Shown here one piece after another: positions 32,746-34,547 of a DNA stretch of 34,547 nt (position 1 is its first letter; every line of letters begins with the position of its first letter). The notes beneath the pieces were generated by a model that was not told the origin of the DNA, made no database searches, and saw only the letters and a list, made by a program, of their open reading frames with translations. Both the position numbers and the translations under genes were made by a program. Source of the stretch: a candidate division WWE3 bacterium CG23_combo_of_CG06-09_8_20_14_all_40_14 (GTDB taxonomy: Bacteria > Patescibacteriota > WWE3 > CG2-30-40-12); NCBI GenBank assembly GCA_002770755.1, contig PCQY01000032.1:18344-52890 (forward strand), written 5' to 3'.

Positions 32746-34494
32746 CTATTCAAGTACCGCTTTTATTCTTTTAACATTACTCCCCACCGATTCCTGTTTA
32801 ATTATCTTAAACTTTCCCAACTCTTTTGTATTTTTAATGTGGGGGCCGGCGCAAAGCTCTTTTGAAAAATCCCCAATGCTGTAAACATTAACCCTATTCC
32901 CATATTTCTCGCCAAAAAATGCAAGCGCTCCTTCCTTCTGCGCTTTTTCAAGGGACATTTCTTCGCATTTAACGGCTACATTGCTCTTAATAATTTCATT
33001 AACTATTTTTTCAACTTCAAGCAATTCCGCATCCGTAAGTTTTCTATTAAACGAGAAATCAAACCTTAATCTTTCGGAAGTGATGTTACTGCCTTTTTGC
33101 GAAATGTTTGCGCGCAAGACTTTTCTTAGAACTGCGTGAAGGATATGCGTCGCGGTATGCAGTTTTTTTGTCTCCTCGCTTTTATCGGCAAGCCCGCCTT
33201 TAAACAACCCTTTGGAAAACTTCTGCGAGGATTTTATATGCTCGCTTTTCCGCTCTAAAAAACCTTTCTTGTCCACGCCTTTAATAAAACCCTTTTGGCG
33301 GACAAGCTCGTCCGTTACCTCAACAGGAAATCCATAGGACTCGTACAGCAAAAATGCTTTCTCTCCCGAAAATACAGCTCCAGAATTTTCTTTAGCCATT
33401 TTATCCAAAACCCTAAAACCCTTGCCTAACGCTAACGAGAACTTTTCCAGCTCCTCCTTTACTGTAGTGTGGACAAGATTTGATTGACGAAATTTTTCTA
33501 GCGAGGCCATCCCGGCAAGAGTGAACATTTTAACTGCAAATCGCCTAATAAGCCTTCGCAGAACATACCCTTGGTCCCTGTTGGAAGGAACAACTCCAGA
33601 CTCTATCAAAAATTCCGCAGCTCTTATATGGTCTGCCATTATTCTCATCGCTGGTACATTTGCGTTTTCGGAATAATTTTTACCTGTGAAACTCTCAATT
33701 TTCTGTATTATTTCCTGAAACACATCTATCTTGAAAATATCGGCGGTATTATTAACAGCCGCAGTAATCCTTTCAAGTCCTCCGCCAAAATCTACATTGC
33801 TTTGGGGTAATTTAGTAAACATCCCATCCCCCTTTTTTACATATTCCATAAAAACGGAGTTTCCAATTTCCATAAATCTTCCGCAATCACAGTTTGGATG
33901 GCAGGTCTTGCCAAAAGCGGGATTGTGAGAAATGCCAAAGTCGTAAAAAACTTCGGAATCGGTGCCGCCTATTTCCCCCACGGGCATTTCCTGAGGCGCT
34001 CCGCAACGACTCCACCAATTTTTTTCAACGGAATAACCGTAAATATGGTCATCCGAAACTCCTAACTTTCTCCATGTTAATATAACTTCTTCATCTTTCG
34101 GAATGGATTTGCTTCCATTAAAGTATGTTACAAAAAGTTTTTCCTTTTTAAGACCAAGTTCTTTAGTTAAAAATTCAAAAAAGTATCCGAGCTGTTCTTT
34201 CTTAAAATAGTCGCCTAAAGACCAGTTGCCCAGCATTTCAAAAAAAGTGGTATGGCTGGTATCGCCCACAAGTTCAATATCCCCAAGACGGATGCTGGGC
34301 TGGGAATTAACCAGCCGTTTTCCCAAAGGATGAGGTTTGCCCATTAAATAAGGAATGAGGGGCTGCATACCAGACGATGTAAATAAAGTTGTGGGGTCGT
34401 CTTTGGGAACAATAGAAGCAGGGGGAACAATTTTATGATTTTTCCCCACAAAAAAGTTTATGTATTTTTCCCGAACCTCGGATACGGCAGCCAT
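32746..34494 (-). CDS. alaS: Alanyl-tRNA synthetase, short form
   Basis: Charges tRNA-Ala. 582 residues against about 875 usual. The class II catalytic core (1-240; TSSGMQPL, NSQPSIRLGD, FFEMLGNWS, GGGLERI), the tRNA-recognition helices (about 240-400) and the editing domain with HTATHILH (about 448-455) and CAGPH (about 553-557) are all there. The C-terminal C-Ala domain that bridges tRNA and dimerises the enzyme is missing; the chain ends after the editing domain at IKQESVGSNVKRIKAVLE. This short form is typical of reduced CPR genomes. ATG 34494 has no Shine-Dalgarno site but a -10 box six bases upstream. Confidence 0.95.
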   Translation of the reverse strand: MAAVSEVREKYINFFVGKNHKIVPPASIVPKDDPTTLFTSSGMQPLIPYLMGKPHPLGKRLVNSQPSIRLGDIELVGDTSHTTFFEMLGNWSLGDYFKKEQLGYFFEFLTKELGLKKEKLFVTYFNGSKSIPKDEEVILTWRKLGVSDDHIYGYSVEKNWWSRCGAPQEMPVGEIGGTDSEVFYDFGISHNPAFGKTCHPNCDCGRFMEIGNSVFMEYVKKGDGMFTKLPQSNVDFGGGLERITAAVNNTADIFKIDVFQEIIQKIESFTGKNYSENANVPAMRIMADHIRAAEFLIESGVVPSNRDQGYVLRRLIRRFAVKMFTLAGMASLEKFRQSNLVHTTVKEELEKFSLALGKGFRVLDKMAKENSGAVFSGEKAFLLYESYGFPVEVTDELVRQKGFIKGVDKKGFLERKSEHIKSSQKFSKGLFKGGLADKSEETKKLHTATHILHAVLRKVLRANISQKGSNITSERLRFDFSFNRKLTDAELLEVEKIVNEIIKSNVAVKCEEMSLEKAQKEGALAFFGEKYGNRVNVYSIGDFSKELCAGPHIKNTKELGKFKIIKQESVGSNVKRIKAVLE

Positions 34495-34500
34495 AATTGA

Positions 34501-34529
34501 ATTTTAACACATCCACAATTTTTGCCGAA
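34501..34529 (-). promoter_or_regulatory. alaS promoter, predicted leaderless
   Basis: Minus strand: -10 TAAAAT (34506-34501), six bases before ATG 34494. A weak -35 TTCGGC (34529-34524) stands at a 17-base spacing. Confidence 0.5.
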
Positions 34530-34547
34530 CCGAAAACTTTCTCACGC

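Noticed and set aside
1-34547. CRISPR array, tRNA or rRNA genes.
   Set aside because: No regularly spaced direct repeats, cloverleaf sequence or conserved rRNA segment was noticed by eye; a dedicated search was not possible.

Overview
The window is AT-rich, densely packed bacterial DNA. It most resembles a small-genome member of the Candidate Phyla Radiation (Patescibacteria), perhaps Microgenomates or Katanobacteria; no marker in the window allows a firmer placement. Reasons: an alanyl-tRNA synthetase of 582 residues with no C-terminal C-Ala domain, a TsaE-TsaB fusion, a compact 344-residue phosphoglycerate kinase, PilM-like and baseplate-J-like membrane proteins, secreted lamin-tail-domain proteins, overlapping genes, and several promoters whose -10 box lies only 6-9 bases before the ATG. 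The last point predicts leaderless mRNAs. RF2 keeps its SPF and GGQ motifs, so UGA should be read as stop.

Layout. 1-2149 (-): large secreted lamin-tail/fibronectin-like protein, cut by the window edge. 2235-3269 (+): pgk. 3292-8360 (-): a tight run ftsE, ftsX, M23 hydrolase, lamin-tail protein, VanZ-like protein, TsaE-TsaB fusion. 8449-8823 (-): small anchored OB-like protein. 8980-16332 (+): defence island with a DUF433 antitoxin and a PIN-like toxin broken by a nonsense codon, a type IIS restriction-modification operon (RadC-adenine methylase fusion, AlwI/BstNBI-family endonuclease, beta-class methylase), and a DUF262-DUF1524 GmrSD-like nuclease. 16650-22943 (-): prfB, a GalT-like protein, YtxH and DUF948-like proteins, a Cys-rich membrane protein, a RodZ-like protein and FtsK. 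23075-24915 (-): a PfkB kinase and a class I fructose-bisphosphate aldolase. 24983-28985 (-): mltG, ruvX, a baseplate-J-like protein and a PilM-like protein. 29020-32727 (-): a second restriction-modification module with two methylases and an unclassified nuclease. 32746-34494 (-): alaS.

How it fits together. The housekeeping genes lie almost all on the minus strand. They cover envelope growth and division (FtsEX with its likely hydrolase, FtsK, RodZ-like, MltG), translation (RF2, AlaRS, t6A synthesis) and central carbon metabolism. prfB followed by ftsE-ftsX is a conserved order in many bacteria; here the two are collinear but separated by an opposite-strand defence island of about 7.5 kb. 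The second restriction-modification cassette sits between alaS and the pilM-like operon.

Most interesting points: the RadC-methylase fusion, a circularly permuted M23 peptidase domain encoded beside FtsEX, the TsaE-TsaB fusion with a shortened TsaB part, an unclassified nuclease with two SPPY methylases, and the leaderless promoter pattern. No tRNA, rRNA, CRISPR array or transposase gene was seen.
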